DNA of 64,000 bases from Paenibacillus sp. 32352 (GCF_002042965.1 NZ_MZNT01000014.1:124001-188000); one strand, 5' to 3'. Shown: positions 48,977 through 57,817, counted from the first letter of the stretch. Translations and numbers: made by a program. The notes: generated by a model from the sequence alone, not told the origin.

Positions 48977-50344
48977 TTAGCCCGGCTGGTCGGCCAGTAC
49001 TTGTCCGGGCTTCATGGAATGGAGCCCTGCATATCCTTGCTCGCTTAGACGGCTGATCAGGGCGTCCGTGGCTGCTTGTCCTGCATGAACAAGCACCGTC
49101 CGCTTGGCAGGAACAGCATCCAGCATCGCCTTCACATCCGGCATGCCTTGGTGTACCTTGTACCGGACAAAATGAATCCGGCTCCCGTCTGCTCCCGGCT
49201 CTTCCCCGCTGAGCAGCCGCTGCCCCAGACTGCCACGGGCCAAATGCCCGGTCAATACGATACGGTAGCTTCCTCTTGCACGAAGCTCTTCATAGTACCA
49301 TCGGCATTTGGCCGATTGCATCATGCCGTCGTTCGCGAACACGATCGTACCGACCCCGACACTGTCTGTGAGGGCTTGTGCACGCTCCGTCTCTAGCTCT
49401 ACTACAAGCAGGCGTTCATCCGAGAGGCATCTTACAATGCGTTCTGCCCCATCCTCTTGCAGCCACTCCGGCCATTCCAGCATTTGTCTGAGGCCGTCCA
49501 TAAGCTCCCGCTCAACCACGATCCTCGTCTGAGGGAACGTATCGAGCGTCCACAATAGCAGCTCCTGCCCTCTCCCATAGGTCGGTACCGGAAGCAGCAC
49601 CGTCTCTTCCCGACCCAGCGCGGAACCGATGACTTCCTTCAATTGGTCCAGCTTTCGTTTCTGGGAATCCTCCTCGATTCCGTAAGCCGCTTCCACAATC
49701 GATAAATCGACAGCGGATTGCATAGGAGTGCCGTCGCCTGCCTGCTGCCCGCTTCTTCGGTTCCTCTCCCCATTGGCTCGTACGGTAAGATCCGGCAGGC
49801 GAGGCATTTCCGCGGCCAGCAGAGCCGATTCGGACGTATAATCTCCCGAGAAGAAGACCTGGCTCCCTTCCAGATCCAACAGCAGCCATAGGGATCCCGG
49901 CAGATGACCGCTTCTCCCCCAGCAGACGCTTAGCCTATCTGACAGGACGAGCCATTTGCCAGCGGGAGCAGACTCTTCCAGGAATCCATAGCGGATTTCC
50001 CGGATATGTCTCTCCTCGTATGGCAGCTCGCTGCCCTTCCCCGCCACATATCGCCTCCATGCATCGAAATAGGAGGGAAGCTGCCGCGAGGTCGCCCGTG
50101 TCGTCCATACGATTCCCTCATAGCCCAGCTTATAGAGCAGCGGCAAGGCCATGGAATGGTCTTCGTGGGCATGGGAAAGAAACACCGCATCCAATTCGGA
50201 TACGGTCCGCTCCTCCAGCAGAGGGTATTCCCCTGCTCCTTCCTTCTTCACCCCGCAATCCAGCAACACGCGGGTTTGGCGGTGTTCAACGAGGTAGCAA
50301 GAACGGCCATGTTCCCCCGCACCGCCCCATACAGTTACTTGCAT
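48977..50344 (-). CDS. MBL-fold metallo-hydrolase with beta-CASP-like domain
   Basis: 455 residues. The ATG at 50344 overlaps the stop codon of the permease gene (TAATG), so translation is coupled. Metal motifs: SHAHEDHSMALPLLYKLGY (HxHxDH), SGHLPGSLWLLL, FFSGDYTSES. Then beta-CASP-like features: VLLPVPTYGRGQELLLWTLD, FANDGMMQSAKCRWYYEELR, VLTGHLARGSLGQRLL, and a final VLVHAG. The layout resembles RNase J/YSH1/CPSF73-type nucleases, but several motifs are divergent. It is the last gene of an ABC transport operon, an unusual place for a nuclease-like protein. Confidence 0.82.
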   Translation of the reverse strand: MQVTVWGGAGEHGRSCYLVEHRQTRVLLDCGVKKEGAGEYPLLEERTVSELDAVFLSHAHEDHSMALPLLYKLGYEGIVWTTRATSRQLPSYFDAWRRYVAGKGSELPYEERHIREIRYGFLEESAPAGKWLVLSDRLSVCWGRSGHLPGSLWLLLDLEGSQVFFSGDYTSESALLAAEMPRLPDLTVRANGERNRRSGQQAGDGTPMQSAVDLSIVEAAYGIEEDSQKRKLDQLKEVIGSALGREETVLLPVPTYGRGQELLLWTLDTFPQTRIVVERELMDGLRQMLEWPEWLQEDGAERIVRCLSDERLLVVELETERAQALTDSVGVGTIVFANDGMMQSAKCRWYYEELRARGSYRIVLTGHLARGSLGQRLLSGEEPGADGSRIHFVRYKVHQGMPDVKAMLDAVPAKRTVLVHAGQAATDALISRLSEQGYAGLHSMKPGQVLADQPG

Positions 50345-52020
50345 TAGTCCACACTCCACTTTTTGTTTGCACTTAACTTGTTAACGGCAAGGAGCAGCAG
50401 TGTCGTCAGACCGACGGAGACCACCGCCATCGCCATCCCGAGCGACACCTTGCCCTGTTCGAATTGGGAAAAAATATACGTTGCCGACGTTTCCATAGAA
50501 GGCGGCAAAATCATAAGCGATGCGACGAGCTCGCGAACCGAGATCGTGAAGGTCATCATCCAGCCGGCCAGCATCCCCGGAAGGATAAGCGGCAGCAGGA
50601 TGCGGCGGAAAATATACGGCGCACTGCCGCCAAATACCCGCCCTGCCTGAAACAGCGAATCGTCCAGCTGAGCGAAATTCGCCTTGACATATTGAACCGT
50701 ATACGGCAGGAAAAAGACGACATACGTCAGCACCACCATGCCGTAAGTGTTATACAGCGGAACCGGATTCCACGGCGCGTTCCACAGTAGAATCAGGCCG
50801 ACCACAATGACGATACCCGGCACCGTATTGGGCAGCAGGCTGAACAAGTCGGTAAGCTTCTGGGGCCATGTCCGGACTCTGCCGACCATCAGGGCGAAAT
50901 ACGTTCCGAGAATGACGGAAATCGTCGCCGAAGTTATCGATAGGCTGACACTGTTCATCAGCGCCTGCATGCTCTTGGAGCCCCAGGTGAGAAGCTCCGC
51001 GTAATGCTGAAGCGTCAGGTTGCTCCAGGCAAGGCCAACGCCGCGCAGCTTCATCAAAGAGGCTGCAATAATGGAGAAGTACGGAATACCGATGGAGACC
51101 ACTAGCAAGCCTGCTACGTAGAGCCACGCAAGAGTACGCACCCAGCCGTTCATCCGGTACAGCTTCCCTCGGGAGCCCTTGCCTCCAACCAGCGAGTAGG
51201 TGAATCTCCGGCTGATTACCGATTGCACATACCAGATGAGGAGGCATGTGGTTAACAAGATCGAAGCGAGCGACGTCGCTTTGCCGAAGTCGATCGGCCA
51301 GCTGGAGATGTACTTGTGAATTTCCGACGTCAGCACATAAAATCCGATCTTGCGGCCGAAGGTAGCCGGAGTGCCGAACTCCGCAATCGTCTTGACGAAA
51401 ATCAGCAGCGCTCCCATCGCATAGCTGGACAACAACAGCGGCAGCACGACGCGGCGGAAGCTGTACAGAAAGCCTCCTCCATGCACGCTGGCCGCTTCCT
51501 CCTTACTGCCGCCGATCTGTACAAGCGCATTGCGCAAAATCAAGTACAGAAACGGGAATAAGTGCAGGCTCATAATCGCGATCATTCCGAAGGTGCTGAA
51601 AAACATCGGCGTCACCGCAGCGGCCGCCGGCAGCAGCTGCTCCAGATAGCCGTTCGTCTGCATGAACAAAATCCAGCCCATCGAACCGATGTAAGGCGGT
51701 GTCATGAAAGGAATCAGCAGCACGATATCGAGCCAGGTATGGCGCTTCAAATCGGTTCTGGATAAGACCCACGCCAACGGCAGAGCTAGCACCGTCGTCC
51801 CTGCAACGACGCATAAGCCGAGCCAGACGGAATTCCAGAACACCTCGCCCAGCTCGTTGGCCAGAATGGTACGGATCGGTGCCGTCCAGTCCCATTGTTC
51901 ACCGGAGTGAACGCTTGTCAAAAAGATGAAAAAAAGCGGGACGACCACCAGCAAAGCCAGGATCAGCAGCGCCAGTGTCATCCCCCATGTTTTGAAAGAA
52001 ACCGTGTTTGTGCTGTGCAT
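50344..52020 (-). CDS. ABC transporter permease, FbpB/two-domain type
   Basis: 558 residues with twelve membrane helices in two fused permease halves, as in iron(III), thiamine and 2-aminoethylphosphonate transporters. Each half has an EAA loop: SVHGGGFLYSFRRVVLPLLL and GRVFGGSAPYIFRRILLPLI. It starts at an ATG (52020) 9 bp after the binding-protein stop and overlaps the next gene's start. It works with the ATPase and binding protein encoded upstream. Confidence 0.9.
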   Translation of the reverse strand: MHSTNTVSFKTWGMTLALLILALLVVVPLFFIFLTSVHSGEQWDWTAPIRTILANELGEVFWNSVWLGLCVVAGTTVLALPLAWVLSRTDLKRHTWLDIVLLIPFMTPPYIGSMGWILFMQTNGYLEQLLPAAAAVTPMFFSTFGMIAIMSLHLFPFLYLILRNALVQIGGSKEEAASVHGGGFLYSFRRVVLPLLLSSYAMGALLIFVKTIAEFGTPATFGRKIGFYVLTSEIHKYISSWPIDFGKATSLASILLTTCLLIWYVQSVISRRFTYSLVGGKGSRGKLYRMNGWVRTLAWLYVAGLLVVSIGIPYFSIIAASLMKLRGVGLAWSNLTLQHYAELLTWGSKSMQALMNSVSLSITSATISVILGTYFALMVGRVRTWPQKLTDLFSLLPNTVPGIVIVVGLILLWNAPWNPVPLYNTYGMVVLTYVVFFLPYTVQYVKANFAQLDDSLFQAGRVFGGSAPYIFRRILLPLILPGMLAGWMMTFTISVRELVASLMILPPSMETSATYIFSQFEQGKVSLGMAMAVVSVGLTTLLLLAVNKLSANKKWSVD

Positions 52021-52029
52021 AGCCGCCTC

Positions 52030-53121
52030 TTATTTAAATAGCTGCGTAAATTTTTTCGTTACGGCGTCGCCATTGGTATCCATCCAAGCCCAGTCGACCT
52101 TCATTTGCGGAATTTGCTCCACACCGGGGCGGTCTTTAACCGGAACGTCTTTGCGGCCCGGCAGCAGGTACGTTTCGGCTACCATTTTTTGCGCCTCATC
52201 CGACAGCAAGTAGTCGATGAACGCTTTGGCGTTGTCCACGTTTTTGCTGGACTTGATGATCGCGGCAGGACGCGGGCTGATCACGGTACCGCTAGCCGGG
52301 TAGATCATGTCGATCGGCTCACCTTTTGCTTTGGCTTGGTACGTCATGTAATCCACGCCGGCAGCTACAATGCTTTTGGACCCGGTAATGACCGGATCCA
52401 GCGCCTCTTGGTTGGCCCCTGCCATCGCTGCGCCGTTTTTCTTGTACTGCTCAAGCAGATCCCAGCCGGAATCGCCCTTCATGCTCAAATAACCGGTGAC
52501 AAAATCAAGTGCGGAGCCGGACAAGGCTGGATCAGGGATGTTCACTTTGCCCTTCCACTCCTCCTTCGCCAGGTCCGCCCATTCCTTCGGAGGAGCTTTG
52601 ACCAGCTTCGTGTTATAGCCGATACCGAGCGCCGATGCGCTGTATCCGAAGAAGTTGCCCTCCTTATCGGACCACTCGGGGATCAGCTTATCCGCATTTT
52701 TCGCTTCCTTGTATTCCAGGGTCAAGCCGCTCTTCTTCAAGCCTTGAGCCGATGGCAGAGATGCCAGTACGACGACGTCGACAACCGGATTTGCCTTTTC
52801 GGCCTCCATACGGGATAAGATTTTCCCAGTCGTGCCCTGGAACATTTCGATTTTCACGCCGGTTTTCGCTTCATAGCCTTTTTGAATGCTTTCGGCCAGC
52901 TCCTTGGGACCTGCGCTGTATACCACCAGCTTGCCGCTCAGCTTCTTCTCCTCTTTCTTCTCCTCGCTTTTCACCGTTTGCTGCGCAGACGGGTCGGCCT
53001 TGGGCGCCGCTCCGTTCGCTGCCGTCTGCTGCTGCGAGGTGCCGCAGCCTGATGCTCCGAATCCAACCATAGCCGCTAGTAAAAGAAGCGCTCCGCTCTT
53101 CCATCCGGTTCTCATTTTCAT
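52030..53121 (-). CDS. ABC transporter substrate-binding lipoprotein (FbpA/PotD-like)
   Basis: 363 residues from the ATG at 53121, 9 nt after GGGGAGG. The signal peptide ends in a lipobox GFGASGC. A low-complexity linker rich in Gln, Ala and Lys precedes the SBP domain (KLSGKLVVYSAGPKELAESI). The family lobe motifs are VVDVVVLASLPSAQGLKKSG, KVNIPDPALSGSALDFVTGY and PRPAAIIKSSKNVDNAKAFI. The family binds Fe3+, thiamine, putrescine or phosphonates. The iron-coordinating double Tyr of FbpA is not evident, and no Fur box precedes the operon, so iron is not the first guess. Confidence 0.85.
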   Translation of the reverse strand: MKMRTGWKSGALLLLAAMVGFGASGCGTSQQQTAANGAAPKADPSAQQTVKSEEKKEEKKLSGKLVVYSAGPKELAESIQKGYEAKTGVKIEMFQGTTGKILSRMEAEKANPVVDVVVLASLPSAQGLKKSGLTLEYKEAKNADKLIPEWSDKEGNFFGYSASALGIGYNTKLVKAPPKEWADLAKEEWKGKVNIPDPALSGSALDFVTGYLSMKGDSGWDLLEQYKKNGAAMAGANQEALDPVITGSKSIVAAGVDYMTYQAKAKGEPIDMIYPASGTVISPRPAAIIKSSKNVDNAKAFIDYLLSDEAQKMVAETYLLPGRKDVPVKDRPGVEQIPQMKVDWAWMDTNGDAVTKKFTQLFK

Positions 53122-53143
53122 TGATACAAGCCTCCCCATTGGA

Positions 53144-54121
53144 TTACAAAATGTGATGAATATGCCGTTGTGATACGTAAACGTCGATCGGCTGCCCGAT
53201 CTGCAATCGTACCTGATGGTACGCGGTCCATAAGCCCATAGCCCCCATATCCAGCTGTACCTCATAGCGGTCGCCCAGGTAGCTGACGCTGCGGATCGTG
53301 CCGGTAAAGGTCTCCTGCTCATGCTCCGCACCGTCACCTGACGGCTGCCAGAGAACGTGCTCCGGCCGAACCATCCGCTTGTCCTTCTCCAGCCAATTCG
53401 ATTTGCCGATAAACTGCGCGACGAAAGGATGCGCCGGCAGGTTGTAGATTTGCTCCGGCTGACCGCTTTGGAGAATGCGTCCTTCCTTCATGACGATAAT
53501 CTCGTCGGACATGGACATCGCTTCCGTCTGATCATGCGTCACGTAGAGCGCCGTCAGCCCGATATCCCGCACAAGACTGATCAGCTCCAGCCTCATCTCG
53601 TCGCGCAGCAGCGCGTCGAGCGCACTGAGCGGCTCGTCGAACAGGACGAGCTGCGGACGCGTCACGACTGCCCGGGCGAAGGCCACCCGCTGCTGCTGTC
53701 CCCCGGACAGCTGGTGCGGATAGCGCCCCTCCATTCCGCTTAACCGGACCTTGTCGATGGCCTCCTGCACCTGCCGCTTCAAATCCTTCGTGCTGCCTTT
53801 GGCCCTCAGTCCGAATGCGACATTCTCGAACACCGTCATATGCGGCCATAGCGCGAAATCCTGAAACACCATCCCGAAGCTTCTGCGGTGTGCGGGCTTA
53901 TCGACCTTCCGATCGCTGGAGAACAAGCACTCGTCGCCCACGAACAGCTCGCCGCGGTCCGGTGTCTCCAGACCTGCAATCATGCGCAGCAGCGTCGTTT
54001 TGCCGCAGCCTGACGGGCCTAGCAGCGTCGTAAAGCGGCCTTGTCGAATTCGCAGATCGGTCGGCTGCAGCGCCTGAACCTGATCGAACGATTTTTGTAA
54101 GCCTCGAATGATGACATCCAT
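53144..54121 (-). CDS. ABC transporter ATPase (FbpC/PotA-like)
   Basis: 325 residues, first gene of the operon. Walker A LLGPSGCGKTTLLRMIAGLE, Q-loop FGMVFQDFALWPHMTVFENV, signature HQLSGGQQQRVAFARAVVTR, Walker B LVLFDEPLSALDALLRDEMR and switch His ALYVTHDQTEAMSMSDEIIV. The C-terminal TOBE-like domain (about 245-325) follows, as in transporters of the CUT1/FbpC type. The ATG at 54121 is preceded by GGAAGGG. A LysR-type regulator is divergent. Confidence 0.92.
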   Translation of the reverse strand: MDVIIRGLQKSFDQVQALQPTDLRIRQGRFTTLLGPSGCGKTTLLRMIAGLETPDRGELFVGDECLFSSDRKVDKPAHRRSFGMVFQDFALWPHMTVFENVAFGLRAKGSTKDLKRQVQEAIDKVRLSGMEGRYPHQLSGGQQQRVAFARAVVTRPQLVLFDEPLSALDALLRDEMRLELISLVRDIGLTALYVTHDQTEAMSMSDEIIVMKEGRILQSGQPEQIYNLPAHPFVAQFIGKSNWLEKDKRMVRPEHVLWQPSGDGAEHEQETFTGTIRSVSYLGDRYEVQLDMGAMGLWTAYHQVRLQIGQPIDVYVSQRHIHHIL

Positions 54122-54170
54122 GAAATTCCCTTCCTATCTGTCAAGCTAACCTCAGTGTACAGGCCCAAAT

Positions 54171-54191
54171 GCAGGGATATATTATCTCTGC
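54171..54191. promoter_or_regulatory. Dyad in the ABC operon / LysR intergenic region
   Basis: A 21-bp near-palindrome with arms GCAGGGATA and TATCTCTGC style halves (few mismatches), 50 bp upstream of the ATPase start. Candidate binding site for the divergent LysR regulator. Confidence 0.4.
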
Positions 54192-54215
54192 GTAAAGCTT
54201 CTGTTAAATTTATCA

Positions 54216-54236
54216 ATGGAATCTATTCATTCCCAT
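54216..54236. promoter_or_regulatory. Second dyad in the ABC operon / LysR intergenic region
   Basis: ATGGAAT and ATTCCCAT arms around a 6-nt centre, a LysR-type inverted repeat, upstream of a TATACT near 54248 that may be the LysR gene's -10 box. Confidence 0.4.
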
Positions 54237-54290
54237 AGATTTTTTCTATACTGATTGCAGACTGATTAATAACCCAGAGGAAGGTGCGTC

Positions 54291-55181
54291 ATGAATCTGC
54301 TGAAGCTGCAAATTGTCGAATTGCTGGAGAAGCATAAGAAGATCACTCCTGTTGCCGATGCGCTCGGCTTGAAGCAGCCGACCGTCACCTTTCACATGAA
54401 GAGCCTGGAGCAGGAGCTCGGCGTTCAGCTGTTCGAAGCCCGATCAGGCAAAATACTGCTGACCGAAGCCGGCCAATCGCTCTGCCACTATTCGGCCAAA
54501 ATCAACTCGCTGGCTCAGGAGGCTGAGCGCGTCGTCAAGGAATACGACCAATTGGGTAGAGGCTCGTTACGTATCGGGGCCAGCTATGTGCCCGGTACAT
54601 ACATGCTGCCGCGAATCTTGAGCGGCTTCGCCAAAGCGTATCCGAGAATCAGCTTAACGCTGATGGTCAAGACCGCTCCGGTCATCAAGGAGATGCTGCT
54701 GAACCACGAGATTGATCTTGGCATTCTATCCTGCGAGCCTTTCCAAGCGCCTTACCTTGCCGCGCAAACCTTGTGTGAGGATGAGCTGGTGCTGATCGCT
54801 TCCCCGCAGCATCCCTTGGCAGAGAATATGGAGCTGGATGCCGAACAGCTGGGAAAAGTCCCGTTCCTGGTGCATAGTCCGGAATCGAGCACGCGGCAGC
54901 TGACCGTCAAATGGGCGGAGCATAACGGCATCGAGCTGAATGCGCATATGGAGCTCGATTCGCTGGAAGCTATCAAGCAGACGGTCATGCTTGGGGAGAG
55001 CGTCTCGTTCGTCTCCCGCCTGGCTGTTCGTAAGGAAGTAGAACGCGGGGAGCTGATCAGCCGTCCTATTCCCCAAAACGACTACAAAAGGTACGTATAT
55101 TACGCGTACAATGTCGACCGGCGGCAATCGGCCGTCCTGGATCAGTTCAAGGAGCACCTGTTCCGATCCGCCGCTATATAA
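54291..55181 (+). CDS. LysR-family transcriptional regulator
   Basis: 296 residues, full length. The HTH reads LLEKHKKITPVADALGLKQP and TVTFHMKSLEQELGVQLFEA; the effector domain starts SLRIGASYVPGTYMLPRILS and continues FAKAYPRISLTLMVKTAPVI, EIDLGILSCEPFQAPY. The ATG at 54291 follows GAGGAAGG. It is divergent from the ABC operon (ATPase, binding protein, permease, beta-CASP hydrolase), the probable target. Confidence 0.9.
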   Translation: MNLLKLQIVELLEKHKKITPVADALGLKQPTVTFHMKSLEQELGVQLFEARSGKILLTEAGQSLCHYSAKINSLAQEAERVVKEYDQLGRGSLRIGASYVPGTYMLPRILSGFAKAYPRISLTLMVKTAPVIKEMLLNHEIDLGILSCEPFQAPYLAAQTLCEDELVLIASPQHPLAENMELDAEQLGKVPFLVHSPESSTRQLTVKWAEHNGIELNAHMELDSLEAIKQTVMLGESVSFVSRLAVRKEVERGELISRPIPQNDYKRYVYYAYNVDRRQSAVLDQFKEHLFRSAAI

Positions 55182-55234
55182 CCGGAATGCAATAGTGTGT
55201 TCACGCCTGATTTCAGCCCTACAAAGCTGGGCCA

Positions 55235-55282
55235 GGTTGAAAAACCACGCTTCCAATACATTCCGGTGGGATATGCTCCCCC
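55235..55282 (-). repeat. Fragment of the structured repeat
   Basis: GGTTGAAAAACCACGCTTCC followed by AATACATTCCGGTGGGATAT and GCTCCCCC matches the right end of the family (copy at 44382-44577) in minus orientation. The rest of the core and the left terminal repeat are absent. Confidence 0.6.
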
Positions 55283-55299
55283 GCAAAGTGCTACAAGAC

Positions 55300-55377
55300 A
55301 AAAAAGCGCCTGCCCGGCCCTTCTCACACAGCGGTTAACACTGGGGATGAGAAGCTCCTGGGAAGGCGCATTTTATT
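55300..55377. terminator. Long imperfect hairpin between two LysR genes
   Basis: AAAAAGCGCCT pairs with AGGCGCATTTT at the base; CTTCTCA with TGAGAAG further in. It lies between convergent regulator genes and ends in a T-rich stretch, so it probably terminates both. It is longer than usual. Confidence 0.55.
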
Positions 55378-55399
55378 ATTCATTTAAGCGGGGAATCGT

Positions 55400-56335
55400 T
55401 TAACCGGCAGAAAGCTTGCCGGAAGCATCCAAATGTTCCTCCGCGCCTTGCACTGCCGCTGCCGCAGCCTTGTTCATCCGGTGGAACTCGGAGACGTTAT
55501 CCAGAAACTTTTGCATGGTAGCCCCTAGCAAGGAATCGCGACGGCGGATAAAGACGGTCGTAATCCGGCTGAATTGCTCAGGCAATGTGAAGCAGCGAAG
55601 CCCTCCGTCCGCTTCCAAATGCCTTATGGTCGATTTTGGAACCAGGGAGATGCCGAGACCTGAGCTGACCATAGCCAGAATCGTTTCAAGCGTCCCGAAT
55701 TCCATAATTTTGACGGGCGCTACGCCCTGCTGACCGAGCCACTGCACCAGCCTCGCCCGATACCCGCAGCCTGCGCGGAAGACAAGCAGCGGCTTATCCA
55801 GACAATGCTCCAAAGAGCTGAAGGCTTCGTCCTTTTTGGCAATCAGGACGAGGTCTTCTTCAATCAGGTAATCCTGCTCCATCTCTGCATGCTGAATCGG
55901 TCCTGTCACAAACGCCCCGTCCAGCTGATACTGCAGCACCTCGTTCATCAAATGCTCCGTAACGCCTGTCACGAGCGATAAGTCAACCCGGGGATACTGC
56001 TTGCAGTACGCGGATAAGAGAGCCGGCAGGCTGGATACGGTTTCTACGGTGCCAATGAGCAGCGGACCTGACGGGTCCTCCTGATCATGGAAGGCCTGCT
56101 TCATATCGTCCATCAGCTTCAATATTTTTTGCGTATATTCGAGGAGCTTTCGTCCGTCCGCATTCAGCGCTACGCCTTTGCGGTGTCTGCTGAAGAGTGT
56201 CGTTCCGAGCTCGTGCTCAAGCTGCTGGATTCTTGCCGTCACATTGGACTGCACGTAGCTCAGCTCCTTGGCCGCCTTGCTGACGCTGCCTTGCTCTGCA
56301 ACCGTTTGGAATATTTTCAAATCGTTAATGTCCAC
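55400..56335 (-). CDS. LysR-family transcriptional regulator
   Basis: 311 residues from a GTG at 56335, 11 nt after GAGGAG; the frame upstream to 56404 is AT-rich non-coding. HTH: VDINDLKIFQTVAEQGSVSK with LSYVQSNVTARIQQLEHELG. Effector domain: GPLLIGTVETVSSLPALLSA, VSSGLGISLVPKSTIRHLEA. Resembles the YofA/CysL group. It is divergent from an EamA transporter 151 bp away, its probable target. Confidence 0.9.
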   Translation of the reverse strand: MDINDLKIFQTVAEQGSVSKAAKELSYVQSNVTARIQQLEHELGTTLFSRHRKGVALNADGRKLLEYTQKILKLMDDMKQAFHDQEDPSGPLLIGTVETVSSLPALLSAYCKQYPRVDLSLVTGVTEHLMNEVLQYQLDGAFVTGPIQHAEMEQDYLIEEDLVLIAKKDEAFSSLEHCLDKPLLVFRAGCGYRARLVQWLGQQGVAPVKIMEFGTLETILAMVSSGLGISLVPKSTIRHLEADGGLRCFTLPEQFSRITTVFIRRRDSLLGATMQKFLDNVSEFHRMNKAAAAAVQGAEEHLDASGKLSAG

Positions 56336-56486
56336 TTCCTGCCAGACTCCTCTCTTTTTCCTTTTTATAATATCAATAATAATGATGTTTATAATCATTT
56401 TCAATCATTTTACATGATATGTTTTTGGGAATAAGATAGACATCGTGTGAATCGATATTTACAGGAAGAAAGTAGGATATGGACCG

Positions 56487-57431
56487 ATGAGAAAAGACCA
56501 CATCATTAAGGGGATTTTGATGTGCTTGCTGGCAAGCGTTGCCTGGGGCGCGATGTTTCCGGTAGCGGAAAGCGCGTTTACCCACCTGGATCCTTTTTAT
56601 TTTTCCGTTATTCGTTATTCCGCCGTCTCCGTTATTCTGGTGGTTCTGCTTTGGATCAAAGAAGGCAGAAAGGCGCTAAGCTTCGGCGGCCGCGCCAAAT
56701 CGCTGTGGATGTTCGGAACGATGGCTTTTACGGTATATAATCTGCTCGTATTTTGGGGGCAAAATCAATTGGGAACCTCCGGTGTCATTCTCGCCTCCGT
56801 CATGGAAGCTCTCATGCCTATGCTTTCCGTCCTGCTTCTCTGGATATTCAAGCAGCGGAAGCCGGAGCCGCCGACGATCATCTGCATCGTGGTCGCACTG
56901 ATCGGCTGCTTCATGGTCATTACCAAAGGGGATATGAGCGCGTTTTTCGTTCAAGACAGCATATTTCCCGTTCTGCTCGTGCTTCTCGGCGTCATCGGCT
57001 GGGTCGTCTACACGATCGGCGGCAGCCAGTTCAAGGATTGGTCGGTGCTTCGCTATTCGACGCTAACCTGCGTACTGGGTACAGCAACGTCGGCGGCCAT
57101 CGTTCTGTTCTTAACGGCACTCGGCATATTGCACGCTCCAACCTTCCATATGGTATATTCCGCTGGCTTCGAGCTCAGCTTCATGATTCTGATCGCCGGT
57201 CTGTTCGCGCTCATCAGCTGGAATACGGGCATTAAGCTGCTATCTCCGGTGAACGGTATCCTGTTCATTAACTTTGTCCCTGTCACAACCTTTATTATCA
57301 CGGTTCTTCAAGGTCATGCAATGACCGTTTATGATATCGGCGGCACTCTGCTTATCATTGCCGCACTCGTCAGCAACAACCTGTACCAGCGCCGGCGCGG
57401 CAGTCTTGCCGCAGCAGGAGCCGCTCATTAA
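56487..57431 (+). CDS. EamA-family (DMT) transporter
   Basis: 314 residues, ten membrane helices in two EamA repeats: IIKGILMCLLASVAWGAMFP, VYNLLVFWGQNQLGTSGVIL, then LVLLGVIGWVVYTIGGSQFK and FINFVPVTTFIITVLQGHAM. Probable metabolite exporter. Unlike the EamA gene at 43420 it has a longer N-terminus and ends in an Arg-rich tail. The divergent LysR gene likely regulates it. Its terminator is duplicated around a structured repeat. Confidence 0.9.
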   Translation: MRKDHIIKGILMCLLASVAWGAMFPVAESAFTHLDPFYFSVIRYSAVSVILVVLLWIKEGRKALSFGGRAKSLWMFGTMAFTVYNLLVFWGQNQLGTSGVILASVMEALMPMLSVLLLWIFKQRKPEPPTIICIVVALIGCFMVITKGDMSAFFVQDSIFPVLLVLLGVIGWVVYTIGGSQFKDWSVLRYSTLTCVLGTATSAAIVLFLTALGILHAPTFHMVYSAGFELSFMILIAGLFALISWNTGIKLLSPVNGILFINFVPVTTFIITVLQGHAMTVYDIGGTLLIIAALVSNNLYQRRRGSLAAAGAAH

Positions 57432-57447
57432 CAACGTACTCATACTA

Positions 57448-57487
57448 GCCGTCTACGAAAGCGAGATTCAGCCGTCGTAGACGGCTT
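57448..57487 (+). terminator. Terminator of the EamA gene, T tract displaced by repeat insertion
   Basis: AGCCGTCTACG pairs with CGTAGACGGCT; the expected T run is replaced by TTGGTC and the repeat. A second copy of the 3' arm, with a proper T run, lies beyond the repeat at 57702-57726. Confidence 0.7.
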
Positions 57488-57491
57488 GGTC

Positions 57492-57696
57492 TGTTGAAAA
57501 ACCTGTAAAGCTTGAAAAATGGCATTGGTACCTCAGTAGGGTATCCCCCTCCGGCCGCTGTTGTTCTCAGGAAATGTTGATTATATTCGTTATATAGCGG
57601 TGATTTCCCGAGAACAAAGGCGGACACTATCGCTCCTACAAAGGATACCCCACCTACCACATTTCGCATTTTTCTATATGAATGGGTTTTTCAACA
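57492..57696 (-). repeat. Structured mobile repeat, copy 3 (minus orientation)
   Basis: 205 bp with terminal inverted repeats TGTTGAAAAACC / GGGTTTTTCAACA. On the minus strand the outer helix is GTGGGGTATCC with GGATACCCTAC (11 bp, one G-U) and the inner helix TTGTTCTCGGGAAAT with ATTTCCTGAGAACAA (15 bp, one G-U). The inner helix sequence differs almost completely from copies 1 and 2, yet pairing is retained. Loop ACCGCTA and AGCGG after the helix are unchanged. The 16-bp CCGTCGTAGACGGCTT occurs on both flanks. Confidence 0.82.
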
Positions 57697-57817
57697 ACCT
57701 GCCGCCGTCGTAGACGGCTTTTTTCGTTCGCGTAATGCCATTGACAATTGTCAATGATTTCCTTAAGATAAAGTTAGTTGTCTGGATAACTTACTAATAA
57801 AGGAGGCTCTAACCTAG
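57697..57817 (+). other. Promoter region of the TetR/DUF5367 unit and residual terminator
   Basis: Holds the second copy of the EamA terminator's 3' arm plus T run (57702-57726), then the palindromic operator and promoter at 57739-57769 and the ribosome binding site AAAGGAGG before the ATG at 57818. Confidence 0.6.
57739..57756. promoter_or_regulatory. Palindromic operator overlapping the tetR promoter
   Basis: A perfect 18-bp palindrome, CATTGACAATTGTCAATG. It contains the -35 TTGACA (57741-57746); TAAGAT (57764-57769) lies 17 nt further as -10. Autorepression by the TetR protein encoded 50 bp downstream is the natural reading. Confidence 0.75.

Noticed and set aside
54122..54290. Fur box before the FbpABC-like operon
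   Set aside because: The dyads present (GCAGGGATA...TATCTCTGC and ATGGAAT...ATTCCCAT) do not fit the 7-1-7 Fur consensus, so iron regulation is not supported.
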